From Amphimedon queenslandica (lineage: Eukaryota > Porifera > Demospongiae > Haplosclerida > Niphatidae), in the NCBI RefSeq assembly GCF_000090795.2, contig NW_003546353.1:128472-150680 (forward strand): a stretch of 22,209 nucleotides of DNA, given 5' to 3'. This document shows positions 17,832 to 22,209 of the stretch, piece by piece. Below the pieces are notes generated by a model, which saw nothing but the letters and a program-made list of their open reading frames with translations, was not told the origin of the DNA and did no database searches. Every line of letters begins with the position of its first letter. Positions within the stretch are counted from its first letter, which is position 1. The position numbers and the translations under genes are program-made.

Positions 17832-20800
17832 ATGTCATCAAGTTCCTCGCCTGGGGAAGGCTATGAGAAGGCCCTAGGTCTCCTACAGCAGCTCCAGAAT
17901 ACAATAGAGACCCAGCAGAAGGATATATCTCGGCTGCAGTCCAGAGTAAAGAGTCTTAGAGGACAGAATGATGAGCTGAGGAGAGAGAGGGACGAGCTAC
18001 GTGAGAGTCTTGCGGACAAGATGAACAAGATTGCAGAGCTGAGCAGGAAAACCTCTTCAATGAAAGGACGGGCTAGTCTCCCTTCCTTACAAAATAGGTG
18101 AGCCAAACACATACTTGATAAAATGGGAAAAATAAACCAACTATTATTTGCTGGAGGTGACTTTATCTAAACAATCTTAGCTGCATTACAGATTTATACA
18201 TATACAGTATGGAGCATAAAGTTACTCAACCTTGCAAGCTCATAAAAGCTCAAAGCAATCCTGCAATACTATACTGTGATATATGTACTATGTGCCACTG
18301 AATACATAAGTTGATCAGTTTGAGCTGCTTTCAGTTTTAATCATAAAATCCCTTTAACTCCCAAGACAGCAACTGATCCTAACCGTATAAAGGTATCCGC
18401 TGTGGCCTATTGTTGTTTTCAGTCTTGCATGGATTAGTTATTGGCAGTGCCAGTGAGTGGAGCCTGATTGCCACACCTAGGGAACTAGTGGGCCCACAAT
18501 GCACTGCTGTCACTGCACAGCAACACAACAAAGACTAATTCATACCCAATATGTATGTTTAATACACAAAATTATGCGACTATTTTAAGACATAATCATG
18601 TTTACCAATTCCATATGAGAATACTGGCCTTGTAGCAATGCTCCTCTTTGGTACAATGTTTTGCCTTCCTTGCTGCTCCCAGTGGAGTAACCTCAGCATA
18701 ATTGAGATTCTTATTAACATCGATTGAAATAATATGCAATTATATAAAATATGTAGCATAGCAAGGTACATGTATGCGTTTACTTTGCAATCGATCAGGT
18801 TGTTCTTGTGCTAATTAGATTAGAGAGTAAAGTTTGCAAGGAGAAGCCTCCACTCTTCCACACACGCACAAACTAATTAATTGGAACAAAAATTCTCGTC
18901 TGCTTGTCTCGCACGTCATATGTCTTTGCACATTGAAACTTAGATGAATGCTTGTTTATAAAGAGAAAAAAGAAAAAATTCATCTTTTTGTTTTGTTTAG
19001 TTGGTGGGTGTAAACAAGAGTATAAAGTATAAGATTATGTTCCTGTGTGGGCTGGTCTCATGAATATTATTGATGAGTCAAACAAGCTGACCATGCCTTA
19101 GGAAAAGTGTTTATAGGAGAAGGACAAGCCAGAGCCTGTTTTAGTCTAAACTGTACCACTGCCTGGGTAGGGAAGAGGACTACCTATAGTTTTGACACTA
19201 TAGCTTATACGGGTCGTTAATTCTACACTTGCATCTTTATAATCACCTCTTTTCTTCCTACAGCAGCAACAGTCCTCCTGTTCCAAGAGAGCCTGACTTC
19301 AGATTCAGTGGAGATTACGCTGAGCCAATACCTCTGGTGACAGTAGAGGGTTGTCAAGTGGAGGAGGAAGGAGCTTTGGAGCAAGGAAAAGTTACACTGA
19401 GGAGAAGTCGTTCACGCGGTGACAGTGAAATCAGGAAAGGAGTCTATCTGCCAAGCACTCCTCCTATCGTCCCAAGGCAATCACGCCGTGAGTCAAAGAA
19501 AGAGAGAGAAGAAACCAACACAGAACAAGAAGAGCAAGAAGAGGATCAGGATAGTTCAGAGGAAGAGGAGGAAGAAGAAGTATCTATTACTCCAGTGCCA
19601 CAGCATCTCTTGGACAGTGAGAGGTTCAATAATTCCTCAGACATGAGTACAGACCTCTCCAGCAATGAGGGATCCATCACTAGTATGGACGACTGCAGGA
19701 GTCCTGCTTCAAGTGTCACTGCATCTCCTACTCACGACTCCATTAACTTCGTGTTCATGCAGACACCAACGGACTCAAGAGGCTTTCCTCAGTTTGGGAG
19801 TGAGGAAGAGGATCACCCAATCACTGCCTCCATGCCGCCAATGAGGAGTCGCCTAGCAACTGTTGCTCACGTTGCCCAGAGAAGAAAAAAGACCACAGAC
19901 GATAAAGTAACCAAATCTACATCACTTCACAGACAGAACTCCTTCCCGAGACGAGGAAGGAAGTTGAGTGAAAATGAAGATAGTTTTCAGCTTTCACCGG
20001 ACATGGAGTTAAAAATACAACAGCTGATACAAGAAGGCCTCGGTAAGAAATATGGCGGACTTGACAGAGCCAACCGAGCAGCTGGTGTGATCCAGAAAGC
20101 TTATCGCAAGCATAAGATTGACCTCCATTTTAAAATGTTGCGTAAAATGCAGCAAGACCAGGCTGGTGGGATCAGAGAGAGGAGAAGAACAATGTCAGTT
20201 AGACACAGGGCAACCAGCATCCTTAAGAACAAGCTCAGTGCCACCAAAATGACACAAGTCAGGGAGAACATGTCCGGACTGAGTCCCTCGATATCTCGTA
20301 GGGAACTCCGCAAGAAGCCAAGCCCAAGCTCTAGCACTATTGCAGAGAGTTCTTCGAGCAGTTCCTTAAAGGCTGACGAAGGTGAGGATGAAACTCCTCC
20401 TAGCATATTCGAAGGATTATCAAGCACTACCTTGAGGGAGTTATTTCCACCTGGCCCTCCCCGCCAACTGAGTAAATCAGCTTTAGAAAGGAAGAAGAAC
20501 ATTGGGACAAACATATTCAACAGGTAAGTGTCAATAAAAACTAATACTTGTCATCACTAATACTCTAGTTTATTCAGTAGTGGTGTGGTCTTTACTCCAA
20601 TTAGAGTAATATGTTTATTATGAACCTACTATTGTATCCACTTCACTTTGACTTTATAGTCGGTCGATAAGTCATTATGACTGGGACTGTCTCTGTAGTT
20701 ATGCCTGTTTATTTTTCAGTATGTGTGCAATTAGACTATCACACACACACACACACACATTGTGATGTGTAGAAATAAAGCATTGCCAGACTAAAAATAG

Positions 20801-22057
20801 GAGACCTACGGTTGCCATAGGCTAAAGATGAGAGACCATGTACATTCATGCCCCTCCTTCTCTTTGACCATAGGAAGCCAGTGAAAGGTATCCAGTATCT
20901 GGTGTATCATGGCGTGTTGAAAGACGACCCATCCGATGTGGCCAACTATATGAAGGATCAATATGGCCTCAGTAAAGAAAGGATTGGGGAATTTGTTGGT
21001 GAAATACGCTATGACTTTAACATGCTTGTACTAGAGTAAGTTATCATAAATGTTTTAGTCAATTTTTAATTTCATATTCTGATACGTATTAATGTCCCAA
21101 TGTTATTATTATTGATCCACATACAGTACATGTAGATGTATAACATGTATTATATGTATCAGTTACATGTACATGTGCATGAATTATTACCTGATTACGT
21201 GTGCTTAAGTTTACATACAATATCCTTAATGTTATAGAAACTATTACATTATTATTATTATTTATTATCTAAGTATTATTCCTTGAAATATTGATGACGT
21301 ACATTACATACATGTAATGTATCATTAAATGGGTTACAGGCTCTAAGCCAAAGTTGTGCTCATAAATCCTTGCCAATGTTGACATACACTCGTGTAACTT
21401 GAAGGATTCTTGTCTCTTTGACAAAGCAATTTATTTGTTTACAGAAAACACTTTACATGTAAGAAGGATCAAACTGCCATTGTTCAGTTCATGTAATGTA
21501 TTAGCATCCAGACTATGTTGTACATGTACAAAATGTTTATTAATTTTATTTTAAATGTGCAGGTGCCTGGTCCAGCTGATTGATCTTAGTGGAAAGTCAA
21601 TTGATGAAGCTTTGAGAAGCTTTCAACTTTTATTCAGAATGCCTGTGAGTTTGTCATAATTTATGATCAGATTTATTGTTATTTTATTCATGTTTTTGGT
21701 TTACTGTTATTCAGGGCGAGGCTCAGAAGATAGACAAAGTGATGCAGGTACTAATGATACCCATTAACAAAAGACATAATAATAATAATAATAATGATAA
21801 TAATAATAATAATAATAATTAATAATTAGTAATAATTAATAATAATTAATAATAATTAGTAATTAATGTGACGTCTCCTTGTGTACTGTAGGTTTTTGCT
21901 GGTGAGTATTACCATAGTAACAAAGATGGAGGCATCATCAAGTCAGAAGACGCTGCTTACGTCCTATCATTTGCAATAATGATGCTACACACTGACCTTC
22001 ACAATCCTTCGGTTAAGAGACACATGTCAAAGAATGACTGGATCAAAATGAACAGAG
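17832..22057 (+). CDS. IQSEC: IQSEC/BRAG-type Arf guanine-nucleotide exchange factor, 5' part
   Basis: IQSEC (BRAG) proteins exchange GDP for GTP on Arf GTPases, chiefly Arf6, at the cell surface and endosomes. Six exons are visible, 17832-18097, 19264-20523, 20874-21035, 21563-21644, 21715-21747 and 21892-22057. The gene then runs off the window after a GTAAGG donor. Order: Ser-rich start; coiled coil at about 10-75 (LQNTIETQQKDISRLQSR onward); a long disordered Ser/Glu/Arg-rich region; an IQ motif at about 359-378 (AAGVIQKAYRKHK, then FKMLRKMQ, as in BRAGs); Sec7 from about 498 (NIFNRKPVKGIQYLVYHGV). The glutamic finger motif FRMPGEAQK places the catalytic Glu at about 592. AIMMLHTDLHNPSVK is the second Sec7 signature. 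The Sec7 C-terminus and the PH domain expected after it lie outside. Sec7 alone could fit cytohesins, but IQ motif plus coiled coil point to IQSEC. Which vertebrate paralogue cannot be said. Confidence 0.92.
18098..19263 (+). other. 1.17-kb first intron of the IQSEC-like gene
   Basis: No coding exon with family similarity, RNA gene or clear repeat is seen. As the longest repeat-poor intron in the window, next to a 154-bp promoter, it is a plausible place for regulatory sites. No particular motif supports this. Confidence 0.5.
20743..20758 (+). repeat. (CA)8 microsatellite in IQSEC intron 2
   Basis: A short CA run inside the 350-nt intron before the first Sec7 exon at 20874. It holds nothing else of note. 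Confidence 0.9.
21058..21103 (+). repeat. Short sense-strand relative of the satellite monomer
   Basis: Here AATTTTTAATTTCATATTCTGATACGTATTAATGTCC parallels the monomer segment AATTTTTATTACATTTTCTGATACATATTAATGTCC, as two stretches with about six differences. Only about 45 bp of the monomer is present. It lies just inside IQSEC intron 3. Confidence 0.6.
21778..21864 (+). repeat. (AAT)n and AATTAATAATT array in IQSEC intron 5
   Basis: AAT units merge into repeated TAATAATTAATAATTAGT blocks before the TACTGTAG acceptor at 21891. The tract is A-rich on the sense strand. Confidence 0.9.
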
Positions 22058-22209
22058 GTAAGGTGAAAATGGATGGAATTCTCTCCTAACCATTTTATGT
22101 GCAACATTCCTGAAACATGGAAAGTACATGTACAAGACATGAGGTTTCATAACTACAATCATGTTAACAATATGTCCCTCCCTCCTCCCCTCTCTCCTCC
22201 CTCCCTTCC
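22058..22209 (+). other. Start of the next IQSEC intron, with a terminal pyrimidine tract
   Basis: The sequence after the GTAAGG donor shows no exon. The last 38 bases are almost pure C/T, which may be the polypyrimidine tract of an acceptor beyond the window. Confidence 0.5.

Noticed and set aside
19229-19263. Open frame extending upstream of IQSEC exon 2
   Set aside because: It has no ATG and runs through a good CTTCCTACAG acceptor. Splicing from 18097 keeps frame, so it is intron.
20101-20520. Minus-strand 139-codon open frame in the IQSEC exon
   Set aside because: It lies antisense to coding sequence with an IQ motif and has no recognisable domain.
5541-21562. Possible U12-type introns, prompted by the presence of ZCRB1
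   Set aside because: The donors read in this window are GTAAGT/GTGAGT-like or weak GT sites. None shows the RTATCCTT consensus. GTATCA at 16581 in PDCL is only a partial match.
1-22209. tRNA, rRNA or other structured RNA genes
   Set aside because: No cloverleaf with A/B boxes or rRNA-like sequence was noticed on either strand. A covariance-model scan could not be run.

Overview
The window reads as animal nuclear DNA, most probably from a demosponge such as Amphimedon. It is AT-rich and gene-dense. Introns are tiny (mostly 45-100 nt), GT-AG, and often full of ATT/TTG microsatellites. Spliced reading frames match animal-specific families (CAPS, IQSEC/BRAG, PDCL, ZCRB1, TARG1), but the sequences are far from bilaterian ones. 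The species is inferred from this style and is not proven.

Layout, left to right. (1) 1-5033, plus strand: the 3' part of a multi-exon, all-helical protein I cannot name; its last intron carries a satellite array of about 177 bp x 14. (2) 5288-6376, minus strand: ZCRB1 (U11/U12-31K), a minor-spliceosome RNA-binding protein, convergent with gene 1. (3) 6606-12945, plus strand: a complete 26-exon CAPS/CADPS (UNC-31) homologue, divergent from ZCRB1 over a short shared promoter. (4) 13175-14459, plus strand: a TARG1/OARD1 macrodomain ADP-ribosylglutamate hydrolase carrying a long, charged, repeat-bearing N-terminal extension. (5) 14526-14741: a MITE with TA target-site duplication. (6) 15028-17677, minus strand: phosducin-like protein (PDCL), 8 coding exons. 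(7) 17832 to the end, plus strand: the 5' part of an IQSEC/BRAG-type Arf guanine-nucleotide exchange factor (coiled coil, IQ motif, Sec7), running out of the window. It is divergent from PDCL over a 154-bp promoter.

These are separate housekeeping and trafficking genes, not an operon or a novel gene system. The most notable points are: two homologues of synaptic trafficking proteins (CAPS and IQSEC) a few kilobases apart in what looks like a nerveless animal; the TARG1 fusion; the intronic satellite with an alternating two-monomer higher-order structure and isolated relatives in two other introns; and ATT-tract orientation that mostly follows transcription direction. Exon borders were set by hand from splice consensus, frame continuity and remembered family sequences, so single borders may be off.
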